The notes below the pieces were generated by a model. The model did no database searches. It saw only the letters and a list, made by a program, of their open reading frames with translations, and had not been told where the DNA came from. A stretch of 64,000 nt of DNA from Pengzhenrongella sicca (GTDB taxonomy: Bacteria > Actinomycetota > Actinomycetes > Actinomycetales > Cellulomonadaceae). The first letter of the stretch is position 1. Each line of letters opens with the position of its first letter. The stretch covers positions 2,914,001-2,978,000 of the forward strand of contig NZ_CP071868.1 in NCBI RefSeq assembly GCF_017569225.1, written 5' to 3'. The position numbers and the translations under genes are program-made. Positions 16,503 through 24,789 of the stretch are shown one piece after another.

Positions 16503-16847
16503 AAGCAGGACCCGCTCGAATACAGCACCTACCTGCCGTCAAGTTTCTGGGTCTAGTTCGGACCGGCTTGTTTCGCGTGCGGCAGTCGCAGGGACGCTAC
16601 GCGCTCACAGCACCTCGCTGCGCCTCGGCGAAAGCGCACGCGAGCAATCGCGCAACGTTTCGGCGAGGGATGCGAATGCGTACGCCTGAATCGCCTGCGG
16701 GATCGTGGCTCTCATGTTGACGGTGTGCAGCGCCAGGACTCAGTTCCGCTTCGCGTCCGGAAAGGCGGCTCAGATCCCTACGAACCCGCGAAAGACGCAC
16801 ATGAAGATGCGGCTTGGGGACTTGACCTTGGGTGATGTACTACAGCC
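16503..16847. other. Gene-free stretch
   Basis: About 345 bases with only short frames lacking codon bias or conserved motifs. GC is visibly lower than elsewhere. A TTGGGG ... TGTACT pair (16814 and 16836) with 16 bases between could be the promoter of the lipoprotein at 16848. Confidence 0.4.
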
Positions 16848-17447
16848 GTGAACACGACGACGCGAACCATCTTGGCCATCGGTCTTCTCGGTTCTGTCCT
16901 GGCGATCTCGAGCTGTTCGTCAGACGCGGGCGGCGAACCAGAGGAGGCTCTCTCCTCGCCCACCGCTCCTTCGGCAGCGGAGCCGACGGAGACGTCGAGC
17001 GAGAGCACTACTGAGGGTCCCTCGGACGAGTCGCCTCTCAGCGCTGACCAGGTGGTAGAGATCCGCACGTACTCGGGCACCTACATTGCCCCGTCTACCG
17101 AGGGCGGAGTGATCACAGTTGAGGATCCAGCGGTATCCGAGATCCCGGCCCAGTGGGCAATCGTCCCTGTCGAGCCTGGCAGCGAGCTGTACCAGCTGAT
17201 GACTGTGGCCCTCACGGACGGGCATGCGTCCTGTCTCACAGTTCCCGTTGGGGGGGACGTATCACTAGCCAAATGCGACGCCGCAGATCCGGGTCAGGTC
17301 TTGCAAGTGAGGTCCTTGGACAGCCCGGAGCAGGTCTCACTGAGCTCGAGCGCCGGCTACATCGGCGTTGAACCCGACGACAACACCCTGACGGTCTTCC
17401 CCACCGGCGACCAGCTCAGCAGCACCCTCACGCTGGTCACGAAATAG
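16848..17447 (+). CDS. Putative lipoprotein, possible lectin-like fold
   Basis: The 199-residue product starts at GTG with a signal sequence (TRTILAIGLLGSVL) ending in the lipobox AISSC. A Ser/Thr/Glu-rich linker to about residue 65 follows. The remaining 130 residues contain CLTVPVGGDVSLAKC and a GQVLQVRSL repeat, faintly like ricin-type beta-trefoil units with a disulfide pair; that resemblance is weak. Codon use is less GC-biased than in the housekeeping genes around it, which fits recent acquisition. No partner gene is evident. Confidence 0.68.
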   Translation: MNTTTRTILAIGLLGSVLAISSCSSDAGGEPEEALSSPTAPSAAEPTETSSESTTEGPSDESPLSADQVVEIRTYSGTYIAPSTEGGVITVEDPAVSEIPAQWAIVPVEPGSELYQLMTVALTDGHASCLTVPVGGDVSLAKCDAADPGQVLQVRSLDSPEQVSLSSSAGYIGVEPDDNTLTVFPTGDQLSSTLTLVTK

Positions 17448-17808
17448 GTCCGTCGCAGCCGATAACCCGCGTGGCCTGGGTGCCGCGGGTGCGTAGTGGG
17501 CGAGAAGGCGATGGCCCCGGGGACGCCAGCTAGCGCGTTGCCGTTGGTGCTTCTCGGATCGGCCGGGCACAGGGGAGATGGGCGGAGTCGGCTCGCAGCC
17601 GAGCATTACCCGTCGAAAGCCGCCGCAGAGCTGTCGCTACGCGAGATCGCGACGGCGTGCGGGCGGCAACCATCAATTACTCGATCTGCGAGTCTCATGG
17701 CCGCTGAAGGGGCTTCCGTCACCCCGGGGTCACGACGCCTGTCACCGAGAGGGGGGGCGTCGCGGAGCGCTCGTCCGACAGGTTGATCGGCGGCGGCGGG
17801 TGTCGACC
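17448..17808. other. Gene-free stretch
   Basis: About 360 bases between the lipoprotein and the converging TetR gene. No conserved frame, RNA gene or clear hairpin terminator was found; short open frames on the plus strand lack codon bias. Confidence 0.4.
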
Positions 17809-18399
17809 TCAGAGAGGAGTCCGGACCGCGCGCACGGCCTGGTCATAGAGGTCGGCGAGCCTCAGGATCCCCTGCCCTCGCGTCCAGAGCTCTCCGGCGA
17901 CGTCGAGGCATGCGATGGCGCTGGCAACGATCGCGTCCGCTGCGGGATCATCCTGATCGGCCTCGATGCCTAGCCGGGTGCGGATGTTGGGCGCGAGGAG
18001 CGACTGCCAGTGCAAGTGCTTTTCAATGCTCCGCGAGCGTAGCGACGGCGTCTCGTACATCATCTTCGCGATCTTCAGCGTGATACCCGCCTCGACCTCG
18101 AGCGCGTCGACAGCGTAGAGGGCTGCACGCAATGCCTCCCACGGGCCGACAGAGAGCGGGATCGCCTCGAGGGCTTCCTGGACCAGAACGCCCTGGTTCG
18201 CCAGGTCGCCGAGCACGATGTCCTCCTTCGTGCCGAAGTACCGAAAGAACGATCTGCGTGAGATGCCGGCTGTCGCAACGATCTGGTCGATCGTCGTCTG
18301 TTCGAACCCCTGCTCCAGGAACAGGCGCCAAGCGACACTCGTGATCTCGGCATATGCGGCTTGCCGCGATCGCTCCCAGAGGGACGGCTCAGTCGTCAT
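17809..18399 (-). CDS. TetR-family transcriptional regulator
   Basis: The 196-residue regulator has the TetR helix-turn-helix at about residues 15-62 (AYAEITSVAWRLFLEQGFEQ, TTIDQIVATAGISRRSFFRY, FGTKEDIV). The C-terminal ligand domain is all-helical and not identifiable by eye. It is divergent from an SDR gene with 80 bases between, containing an inverted repeat and a TTGACA promoter. This is the usual layout for a TetR protein that controls its divergent enzyme gene. Confidence 0.9.
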   Translation of the reverse strand: MTTEPSLWERSRQAAYAEITSVAWRLFLEQGFEQTTIDQIVATAGISRRSFFRYFGTKEDIVLGDLANQGVLVQEALEAIPLSVGPWEALRAALYAVDALEVEAGITLKIAKMMYETPSLRSRSIEKHLHWQSLLAPNIRTRLGIEADQDDPAADAIVASAIACLDVAGELWTRGQGILRLADLYDQAVRAVRTPL

Positions 18400-18407
18400 G
18401 CCACAAC

Positions 18408-18418
18408 TCTAGTCTAGA
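18408..18418. promoter_or_regulatory. Inverted repeat, candidate TetR operator
   Basis: TCTAG-T-CTAGA is a perfect inverted repeat 9 bases outside the TetR start codon. A second, weaker one, TGTC-CAATT-GACA, follows at 18419-18431 and overlaps the -35 box of the SDR promoter. Either could be the operator. Confidence 0.45.
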
Positions 18419-18425
18419 TGTCCAA

Positions 18426-18455
18426 TTGACACTCAGTGCCACCCTGGCATACGGT
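18426..18455 (+). promoter_or_regulatory. Sigma-70-type promoter of the SDR gene
   Basis: TTGACA (18426-18431) and TACGGT (18450-18455) are separated by 18 bases, 24 bases before the SDR start codon. The transcript would have a leader containing the GAGGAGAAG ribosome binding site. Confidence 0.5.
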
Positions 18456-18479
18456 TTGGCGATCGTCAGAGGAGAAGTC

Positions 18480-19349
18480 ATGTCCGTCGTGGACCACAGA
18501 AACCAGACCGTACTCATCACTGGGGCGAGCTCCGGCATCGGCGCAGCCTTCGCCCGAGCACTTGCCGCGCGCGGATCGAACCTGGTCCTCGTCGCGCGTC
18601 GACTTGAGCGCCTCCAGGAGCTCGCGTCGGAACTCGAGCAGGGCCACGGCATCGCGGCGACAGCCATCGCCCAGGACCTCGGCTCGCCGACTGCGGGCGC
18701 TGACCTGCACACCGCCGTTGCGGGGGCCGGCCTCTGCGTGACCAGCCTCATCAACAACGCCGGATTCGGAACGTTCGGCCCATTCATCGACGAAGACCCG
18801 GCGCGGCTCGCGCAAGAGATCGCTGTCGACGTGGCCACGCCTGTGCAGCTCAGCTCCGCGTTCCTGCCCGACATGATCAAAGCCGGGCACGGCTACCTCA
18901 TCAACGTGGCAAGCATGGCTGCCTACACACCCACCCCCCGGATGGCCGTCTATGGGGCAGCGAAAGCCTTCGTCCTCAGCTTCACGGAGTCGCTCTGGGC
19001 TGAGTTGCAGGGAACGGGAGTCACCGTGTTCGCCCTTTCTCCTGGAGCGACACGCACTGAGTTCAACTCTGTCGTCGGGACGGACGACGCCACCGCGGGC
19101 GCCCGGATGCGCACCCCTGACGACGTCGTCGCGACCGCCCTCGCGCACCTCGCGCGCGCCAACCCCGGCCCGAGCGTCATCGACGGCGCGTCCAACCGTC
19201 TCAGCGCACGCGTCGGAAGCCTCTTGACCCGGCGAACCACCGCCCGGATCATGTACCGGCTGACGGACCCCGCCCGCAGGGCAGGGTCCACCACCACGCC
19301 AGCAGCGCTGGGACAAACCACGCGATCCGTCGCCCGTACCTCGCATTGA
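18480..19349 (+). CDS. Short-chain dehydrogenase/reductase
   Basis: The 289-residue classical SDR oxidoreductase has the NAD(P)-binding TGASSGIG at residues 14-21, NNAG at 92-95, catalytic serine 145 (INVASMAAY) and the YxxxK pair Y158/K162. The ATG at 18480 follows GAGGAGAAG; an in-frame codon at 18354 would overlap the TetR gene and is rejected. An arginine-rich stretch at 40-46 suggests NADPH preference. The subgroup (DltE/YqjQ-like, with a C-terminal RTTARIMYRLTDPARRA) acts on unknown, probably lipophilic, substrates. It is probably controlled by the divergent TetR protein. Confidence 0.9.
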   Translation: MSVVDHRNQTVLITGASSGIGAAFARALAARGSNLVLVARRLERLQELASELEQGHGIAATAIAQDLGSPTAGADLHTAVAGAGLCVTSLINNAGFGTFGPFIDEDPARLAQEIAVDVATPVQLSSAFLPDMIKAGHGYLINVASMAAYTPTPRMAVYGAAKAFVLSFTESLWAELQGTGVTVFALSPGATRTEFNSVVGTDDATAGARMRTPDDVVATALAHLARANPGPSVIDGASNRLSARVGSLLTRRTTARIMYRLTDPARRAGSTTTPAALGQTTRSVARTSH

Positions 19350-19660
19350 CCTGCTCTTGGCAGTACTGTACCCATCATGCGGTCCGCACTCCCGTGCACG
19401 GGGTGCCGCCCGGCACATGACGCAGACGCTCCCGCGCTCCGGTGACGAGGACGGGAGCGCTGCGTCGTGGTCACTGGCGGTTGCACGACCAGCACCGACG
19501 GTTTCCCAGCCGAAGACGATCGCCCCGCCAAGCGGCAACACCTGGAGCAGGTGCACCCTCAGCGCAGCCAGCAATGACCCCGTGAGTCGGGCCCAAACAC
19601 CGGAAGGGCACTCCCCCGCTCCGATTTGGCGAGAACGAGAAAGCTAGCCCTCGCCAGCCA
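19350..19660. other. Gene-free stretch
   Basis: About 310 bases after the SDR gene, before the converging GNAT gene. No conserved frame on either strand and no clear terminator hairpin. Confidence 0.4.
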
Positions 19661-20254
19661 TCAGCGGTGGGCGGCGAGCCGGGCGCGCAGCCCGGCGCGC
19701 ACGGCGGGCCACTCGGACGCGATGATCGAGAACACGACGGTGTCGCGCAGCGAGCCGTCCGCCAGCACGCTGTGGCTGCGCAGCACGCCGTCCTGCTTCG
19801 CGCCCAGGCGCGCGATCGCGGCGCGCGACTGCTGGTTCAGCCAGTGCGTGCGGAACTCGACGGCGATGCAGTCGAGCTCGTCGAAGGCGTGCCCCAGCAG
19901 CAGGAGCTTGCTCTCGGTGTTGGTACCGGTCCGCTGCGCCGACCGCGCGTTCCAGGTCGACCCGATCTCGAGCCGCCGGTTCGCCGCGTCCGGGGCCAGG
20001 TACGTCGTCATCCCGAGGATCTGCCCGCTGCGGCAGGAGAACGCCGTGAACGCCAGCATCGCGGCGTCCGCCTGCGCGCGCAGCCGCCGCTCGATCTCGG
20101 CCCGCATCCCGTCGGGGCTGGGGACGGCGGTGTACCAGAGGTTCCACAGCTCGCCGTCGCGGGCCGCCGCGACGAGCCCGTCGTGGTGGTCGAGGGACAG
20201 CGGCTCGAGCGTCACGAGCTCACCGACGAGGCGCACCGGTCGAAGGAAGGTCAC
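19661..20254 (-). CDS. GNAT-family N-acetyltransferase (RimJ/RimL-like)
   Basis: The 197-residue acetyltransferase starts at the GTG at 20254, supported by a TAGAGT hexamer 8 bases upstream. LVGELVTLEPLSLDHHDGLV is the usual RimJ-like beginning. QILGMTTYL, RLEIGSTWNARSAQRTGTNT and ESKLLLLGHAFDELDCIAVE form the acetyl-CoA-binding core, and WLNQQSRAAIARLGAKQDGV is the RimJ/RimL C-terminal motif. The acceptor, a protein N-terminus or a small amine, is unknown. It is divergent from the exonuclease gene across a region with a tandem duplication. Confidence 0.88.
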   Translation of the reverse strand: MTFLRPVRLVGELVTLEPLSLDHHDGLVAAARDGELWNLWYTAVPSPDGMRAEIERRLRAQADAAMLAFTAFSCRSGQILGMTTYLAPDAANRRLEIGSTWNARSAQRTGTNTESKLLLLGHAFDELDCIAVEFRTHWLNQQSRAAIARLGAKQDGVLRSHSVLADGSLRDTVVFSIIASEWPAVRAGLRARLAAHR

Positions 20255-20261
20255 GTGCGGG

Positions 20262-20267
20262 ACTCTA
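20262..20267 (-). promoter_or_regulatory. -10-like hexamer TAGAGT of a leaderless transcript
   Basis: On the minus strand TAGAGT ends 8 bases before the GTG at 20254 of the GNAT gene. Confidence 0.5.
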
Positions 20268-20275
20268 GGCCCGAC

Positions 20276-20339
20276 GTGTCGGCGGCCGGGGTGTCGGTGG
20301 TGCGGGAGTGTCGGCGGCCGGGGGTGTCGGTGGTGCGGG
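20276..20339. repeat. Two-copy tandem repeat in a divergent promoter region
   Basis: A 31-base unit beginning GTGTCGGCGGCCGGGG and ending GGTGGTGCGGG is followed after one base by a 32-base copy with one extra G. It fills nearly all the space between the GNAT and exonuclease promoters. Confidence 0.8.
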
Positions 20340-20340
20340 T

Positions 20341-20346
20341 TACCGT
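20341..20346 (+). promoter_or_regulatory. -10-like hexamer TACCGT of a leaderless transcript
   Basis: TACCGT ends 8 bases before the ATG at 20354 of the exonuclease/GIY-YIG gene and sits immediately after the tandem repeat. Confidence 0.5.
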
Positions 20347-20353
20347 CGCTGGC

Positions 20354-22063
20354 ATGCCGTCCGTCCGCCAGCTGAGCCGCGAGGACCTCGCGCCGCCGAT
20401 GGTCGGACGACCGGTCCAGCTCGGCCTCGACGAGCTCGGGACGCCGCTGCACGCGGTGACCTTCGTCGTCGTCGACCTCGAGACGACCGGCGGATCGCCG
20501 CTGTCCAGCGCGATCACGGAGATCGGCGCGGTCAAGGTGCGCGGCGGGGTCGTGCTCGGGGAGTTCCAGACGCTCGTGAACCCCGGCACCGCGGTGCCGG
20601 CCTTCATCGCCTCCCTGACCGGCATCACCACCTCGATGGTCGCCTCCGCTCCCCGCATCGCGCAGGTGCTGCCGTCGTTCCTCGAGTTCTCGCTCGGGTC
20701 GGTGCTCGTGGCCCACAATGCGCCGTTCGACATCGGGTTCCTCAAGGCGGCGGCTGCCGCCTCGGGCCACGCCTGGCCCGGCAACCAGGTGCTCGACACC
20801 GTCCGGCTCGCGCGCCGCGTCGTGCTGCGCGACGAGGCGCCCAACCACAAGCTCGGCACCCTGGCAGCGCTGTTCGGCGCCGCGGTGACCCCCGACCACC
20901 GGGCGCTCTCGGACGCGCGCGCAACCGTGGACGTGCTGCACGCGCTGCTCTCGCGCCTCGCCCCGCTCGGCATCACCCATCTCGAGGACCTGGCGACCGC
21001 GACCGACCCGGTGCCGGCGGATGTGCGCCGCAAGCGACACCTCGCCGACGGCCTGCCGGACGCGCCGGGGGTGTACCTATTCCGCGGCCCCGACGAGGAG
21101 GTGCTGTACGTCGGCACGTCCGTCTCGATCCGGACCCGCGTGCGCAGCTACTTCACGGCGGCCGAGAAGCGCGGCCGGATGACCGAGATGGTGCGCATCG
21201 CGCACGCTGTCACCCCCGTGGTGTGCGCCACGACGCTCGAGGCGCGCGTGCGCGAGCTGCGCCTGATCGCCGAGCACTCCCCCCGGTACAACCGTCGCTC
21301 GCGCTTTCCCGACCGGATGCCGTGGATCCGGCTCGTCGAGGGGCCGACGCCGCGCCTCCAGGTGGTCCGCGAGGTCCGGGCCGGGCTCGCGCACATCGGC
21401 CCGTTCGCCTCGCGCTCGAGCGCGCAGCTCGCGGTCGAGGCGCTGCACGCGACGTACGGGACCCGCACCCCGGGCACGCGCGCGAGCGCCGACCTCGACC
21501 AGGGCGCCTGCGCCGCGCTGCGGGCCGCGATGCTCGGCGACCCGGAGCTCGTCGTGCGCGCGCACGCCGTGCGCATCGCCGCGCTGACCGCGCGCGAGCG
21601 GTTCGAGGAGGCCGGCGCGGTCCGGGACCGGCTCGACGCGTTCGTGCGGGGCGCGGCGCGGGCGCAGCGGCTGGCCCCGCTCGCGGCGTGCCCGCAGCTC
21701 GTCGCGGCCCGGCGGACCGCCGACGGCGGCTGGGAGGTCGTGCTCGTTCGGTACGCGCGGCTCGCCGGGACGGCCGCCGTCGACCGACGCGACGACCCTC
21801 GGCCGGCGATCGCGGCGCTGCTGCTGACCGGCGAGCAGGTCGACCCGCCGGTGCCGCCGGCGCCGGCCGCCCACCCGGAGGAGGCCGACCTCGTGCTCGA
21901 CTGGCTCGACTCGCCCGGGGTCCGCCTCGTCGACATCGAGAGCGCCGACGGGCCGCTGCCCGCCCGGAGCTGCCCGGTCCGGGGCGCGCAGGCGTTCTGC
22001 GACCCGGCCCGGACCGCGGCCGCCGTCGCGGTCGCTGGCGCCGCGCTCCGCGGCGCGGCCTGA
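20354..22063 (+). CDS. DEDD exonuclease fused to a GIY-YIG (UvrC/Cho-like) nuclease
   Basis: The 569-residue two-nuclease protein has a DnaQ-like 3'-5' exonuclease in residues 35-200: VVVDLETTGG (D41, E43), VLVAHNAPFDIGF, and HRALSDARAT with its histidine and aspartate (DEDDh type). Residues 232-330 form a GIY-YIG domain: GVYLFRGPDEEVLYVGTSVS, then the arginine-rich SIRTRVRSYF, and a later glutamate region with YNRRSRFPDR. The C-terminal part is helical and includes AALTARERFEEAGAVRDRLD, a UvrB-interaction-like helical hairpin. M. tuberculosis Rv2191 has the same architecture and place. It probably acts in DNA repair, perhaps as a nucleotide excision backup. Confidence 0.9.
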   Translation: MPSVRQLSREDLAPPMVGRPVQLGLDELGTPLHAVTFVVVDLETTGGSPLSSAITEIGAVKVRGGVVLGEFQTLVNPGTAVPAFIASLTGITTSMVASAPRIAQVLPSFLEFSLGSVLVAHNAPFDIGFLKAAAAASGHAWPGNQVLDTVRLARRVVLRDEAPNHKLGTLAALFGAAVTPDHRALSDARATVDVLHALLSRLAPLGITHLEDLATATDPVPADVRRKRHLADGLPDAPGVYLFRGPDEEVLYVGTSVSIRTRVRSYFTAAEKRGRMTEMVRIAHAVTPVVCATTLEARVRELRLIAEHSPRYNRRSRFPDRMPWIRLVEGPTPRLQVVREVRAGLAHIGPFASRSSAQLAVEALHATYGTRTPGTRASADLDQGACAALRAAMLGDPELVVRAHAVRIAALTARERFEEAGAVRDRLDAFVRGAARAQRLAPLAACPQLVAARRTADGGWEVVLVRYARLAGTAAVDRRDDPRPAIAALLLTGEQVDPPVPPAPAAHPEEADLVLDWLDSPGVRLVDIESADGPLPARSCPVRGAQAFCDPARTAAAVAVAGAALRGAA

Positions 22064-22112
22064 GCGACCCGTGTCGCGGCGGCCTGAGCGACCCGTGTCG
22101 CGGCCTGAGCGG
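22057..22112. repeat. Short tandem repeat at the end of the exonuclease gene
   Basis: A unit of about 24 bases, beginning GGCCTGAGCGACCCGTGTCG, occurs twice (22057 and 22081), followed by a partial third copy ending near 22112. The first copy contains the gene's stop codon. Confidence 0.75.
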
Positions 22113-22175
22113 CATGATGGGGTCATCGCCCGCGCCCCACCCGCAGCGCGCCCCACCCGCAGAAGGAACGCAGCC

Positions 22176-22457
22176 ATGCTCACTGCCATCGTCATGCTCG
22201 ACGTCGACGCCGCCCGGATCCCCGAGGTGGCCGCGGCGATCACGGAGGTCCCCGGGGTGAGCGAGGTCTACTCGGTCACGGGCGAGGTCGACCTGATCGC
22301 GATGGTGCGGGTCCGCAAGCACGACGAGCTCGCGGACGTCATCGCCGACCGACTGAGCAAGGTCGACGGCGTGCTGCACACGCAGACGTACATCGCCTTC
22401 CGCGCCTACTCCAAGCACGACCTCGAGGAGGCCTTCGCGCTCGGGATCGAGGACTAG
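22176..22457 (+). CDS. Lrp/AsnC ligand-binding (RAM) domain protein
   Basis: This 93-residue protein is a stand-alone RAM domain: MLTAIVMLDVDAARIPEVAA, GVSEVYSVTGEVDLIAMVRV, then HTQTYIAFRAYSKHDLEEAF. It lacks the helix-turn-helix of full Lrp regulators, so it is more likely an amino acid-sensing partner or enzyme-binding domain than an independent repressor. The ATG follows AGAAGGAACG. It converges on trpD with 9 bases between; an effector role in amino acid metabolism is plausible but unproven. Confidence 0.85.
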   Translation: MLTAIVMLDVDAARIPEVAAAITEVPGVSEVYSVTGEVDLIAMVRVRKHDELADVIADRLSKVDGVLHTQTYIAFRAYSKHDLEEAFALGIED

Positions 22458-22466
22458 GCCGCGCGC

Positions 22467-23507
22467 CTAGGCCGAGGCCAGCACCCAGCGCGCGAGCACG
22501 TCGGCGGCGGCGCCGTCGTCGATCGCGCGTGCCGCGTGCCCCATGCCGGCGCGCAGGCGCTCGACCAGCGAGCCGTCCTGGGTCCCGGGCAGCGCCGCGT
22601 CGGCCACGAGCGCCGCGGCGGCGTTGAGCACGACGACGTCGCGGACCGGACCGGCCTGGCCGGCCAGCACGCGCCGGGCGACGTCGGCGTTGTACGCCGC
22701 GTCGGCCCCGCGCAGCTCCGCGACCGTCGACGGCGCGAGGTCGAGCTCGCGCGCGGAGTCCAGCTGCGAGGCCGTCACCCGCCCGTCACGGACCTCCCAC
22801 ACCTGCGAGCGCGCGGTGGGCGCGAGCTCGTCGAGCCCGTCGTCGCCGCGGAACACGAGGGCGTTGGTCCCCCGGCTCGCAAACACGCCGGCGACCAAGG
22901 GCGCCATCCGCGCGTCCGCGACCCCGACCGCCGTCGCGCCCGGCTGGGCGGGGTTGGTGAGCGGCCCGAGGAAGTTGAACACCGTCGCGATGCCGAGCTC
23001 GCGTCGGGCCACGGCGGCGTGCCGCATCGACGGGTGGAAGACCTGCGCGAAGCAAAAGGTGATGCCGACCTCGTCGGCCAGCTGCGCGACCCGCTCGACG
23101 GGGTGGTCCAGCCGGAGCCCCAGCGCTTCGAGCACGTCCGCCGAGCCCGACGACGACGAGGACGCGCGGTTGCCGTGCTTGACGACGGTGGTGCCCGTGC
23201 CCGCGACGACGAGCGCCGCCATGGTGGAGATGTTCACGGTGTGCGCGCGGTCGCCGCCCGTGCCGACCAGGTCCACCGTGCGCCCGGGAACCGCGAACCG
23301 CACCGCGTGCTCGAGCATCATGTCCGCGAGCGCGGTCAGCTCGGTCACGGTCTCGCCCTTGGCCCGCAGCGCCACGAGGAAGCCGGCCAGCCGAGCCGGG
23401 TCCACCTCGCCGGCCATCACCTGGTCCATCGCCCACGCCGTCTGCGCGGCGGAGAGGTCCTCGCGCGCGACGAGGGTCGAGAGCAGCTCGGGCCAGGTGG
23501 GGCTCAT
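22467..23507 (-). CDS. trpD: Anthranilate phosphoribosyltransferase
   Basis: The 346-residue enzyme transfers phosphoribose from PRPP to anthranilate in tryptophan synthesis. [20 protein letters not shown] is the PRPP site; [20 protein letters not shown] and [16 protein letters not shown] bind anthranilate and phosphate; [20 protein letters not shown] and RGDDGLDEL are family hallmarks. Its ATG overlaps the TGA of the receiver-domain gene upstream (ATGA). The other trp genes are not in the window. The place next to ctaE matches M. tuberculosis trpD (Rv2192c). Confidence 0.95.
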   Translation of the reverse strand: MSPTWPELLSTLVAREDLSAAQTAWAMDQVMAGEVDPARLAGFLVALRAKGETVTELTALADMMLEHAVRFAVPGRTVDLVGTGGDRAHTVNISTMAALVVAGTGTTVVKHGNRASSSSSGSADVLEALGLRLDHPVERVAQLADEVGITFCFAQVFHPSMRHAAVARRELGIATVFNFLGPLTNPAQPGATAVGVADARMAPLVAGVFASRGTNALVFRGDDGLDELAPTARSQVWEVRDGRVTASQLDSARELDLAPSTVAELRGADAAYNADVARRVLAGQAGPVRDVVVLNAAAALVADAALPGTQDGSLVERLRAGMGHAARAIDDGAAADVLARWVLASA

Positions 23508-23935
23508 GCGATCACTGGCGCCGCCAGCAGGCGCGCGACGACGCCCTGCAGCTCGACCGGGTCGAGCGGCGCGGCGACGACGGCGTCGGCGAGCGACCAC
23601 GAGGCCAGCCACGCATCCTGCGGCCGGCCGGTGAGCACGAGGATCGGGGGGCACCGGAAGAGCTCGTTCTTGAGCTGGCGGCACAGCCCGAGGCCGCCCG
23701 ACTTGGCGGCCTCGCCGTCGAACACGAAGAGGTCGAAGCCGCCGGCGTCGGCGTGGTCGATCACGGCCGCGTGGGTCGCCGTCTCGACCCACTCGATGTC
23801 CGGCGCGCCGCGCGACAGGCGACGGCCGACGGCGAGCAGCACCTGCGCGCGGGTGTCGACGTTGTCGCTGTAGAGCAGCACCCGGGGCGCTCGGTCACTC
23901 GCGGTGCTGTCCGACTCATTCAGATCCGTGGTCAT
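23504..23935 (-). CDS. Atypical response-regulator receiver domain protein
   Basis: The 143-residue single-domain receiver has an acidic residue at D24 (LLYSDN), a candidate phosphorylation site at D73 (FVFDGE) and threonine 102 (LVLTGR). The conserved lysine of the last strand, which positions the phosphoryl group, is replaced by alanine (VVAAPLDP, residues 119-126), so it may not switch in the usual way. No output domain follows and no histidine kinase lies nearby. Its stop overlaps the trpD start, so the two are co-translated. The ATG follows GAGGGCGAG. Confidence 0.8.
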   Translation of the reverse strand: MTTDLNESDSTASDRAPRVLLYSDNVDTRAQVLLAVGRRLSRGAPDIEWVETATHAAVIDHADAGGFDLFVFDGEAAKSGGLGLCRQLKNELFRCPPILVLTGRPQDAWLASWSLADAVVAAPLDPVELQGVVARLLAAPVIA

Positions 23936-24037
23936 GCTCGCCCTCACTCGCGCCCTCGCGTGCTCACTCGCACACCTGTGCTGCATCCTGGCACGCCGCG
24001 GCCGCGAGGGTGCCATGCGGCCACGGTGCGCCCGGGA

Positions 24038-24060
24038 ATTGCCTCCGCCGCGGCGGCAAT
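24038..24060. promoter_or_regulatory. Inverted repeat upstream of ctaE
   Basis: ATTGCC (24038-24043) and GGCAAT (24055-24060) flank a CCGCCGCGGCGG palindrome in the 205-base divergent region between the receiver and ctaE genes. A regulator site is possible; no regulator is identified. Confidence 0.3.
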
Positions 24061-24127
24061 CTGACTGTGTGACATATTCCGCACCGCCCCACCTAGGTCC
24101 AACGACCCATCCGGGCTCGTTGTCGCG

Positions 24128-24133
24128 CATAAT
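24128..24133 (+). promoter_or_regulatory. -10-like hexamer CATAAT deciding the ctaE start
   Basis: CATAAT ends 8 bases before the GTG at 24141. The in-frame ATG at 24132 overlaps the hexamer, favouring GTG as the start. Confidence 0.5.
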
Positions 24134-24140
24134 GACGAAC

Positions 24141-24779
24141 GTGTCGACTGCAACGGCTGCCTCCAGCACCTCCGTCCATGTGAGTGTGAACCGACCCAAC
24201 CCCGTGTCGGTCGGGACGATCGTGTGGCTCGCGAGCGAGCTCATGTTCTTCGCCGGGCTCTTCGCGATGTACTTCACGCTCCGCTCGACCGTGCCAGAAC
24301 AGTGGGCCGAGCACACCCAGCTGCTCAACCTCCCGTTCGCCGTGGCCAACACGACGGTGCTCGTGCTCTCGTCGGTCACCTGCCAGATGGGTGTGTGGGC
24401 GGCGGAGCGCTTCCAGCCGCGCCGCAGCGGCCCCCTGTGGGCGGTCGGCCGGTGGGGCATGAACGAGTGGGTCACGCTGACCTATGTCATGGGCGCCATC
24501 TTCATCGGCGGGCAGATCTACGAGTACGCCGGCCTGGTGAGCGAGGGCCTGACGATCTCGTCCTCGGCCTACGGCTCGGTGTTCTACCTCACGACCGGCT
24601 TCCACGGCCTGCACGTGATCGGCGGGCTCATCGCCTTCCTGTTCCTGCTCGGGCGGTCGTTCTCCGCCAAGCGGTTCGGGCACCACGAGGCCACCACCTC
24701 GATCGTGACCTCGTACTACTGGCACTTCGTGGACGTCGTGTGGATCGCCCTGTTCGCCGTCATCTACCTGATCAAGTGA
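24141..24779 (+). CDS. ctaE: Cytochrome c oxidase subunit III
   Basis: The 212-residue multi-pass membrane protein is subunit III of the aa3 oxidase. [20 protein letters not shown] is the diagnostic actinobacterial start, followed by five helices. Motifs include [55 protein letters not shown] and [15 protein letters not shown], with the family's conserved histidines. Ten bases separate it from qcrC, giving a ctaE-qcrC-qcrA-qcrB operon as in M. tuberculosis Rv2193-Rv2196. Confidence 0.95.
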   Translation: MSTATAASSTSVHVSVNRPNPVSVGTIVWLASELMFFAGLFAMYFTLRSTVPEQWAEHTQLLNLPFAVANTTVLVLSSVTCQMGVWAAERFQPRRSGPLWAVGRWGMNEWVTLTYVMGAIFIGGQIYEYAGLVSEGLTISSSAYGSVFYLTTGFHGLHVIGGLIAFLFLLGRSFSAKRFGHHEATTSIVTSYYWHFVDVVWIALFAVIYLIK

Positions 24780-24789
24780 GGATCTACCC

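Noticed and set aside
18354-18479. Upstream start of the SDR gene at 18354
   Set aside because: It would overlap the TetR coding region and the divergent promoter; the ATG at 18480 has GAGGAGAAG.
15458-19349. The loose segment as a defence island
   Set aside because: None of its genes shows a nuclease, helicase, toxin-antitoxin or retron signature; TetR/SDR and lipoproteins are ordinary accessory genes.
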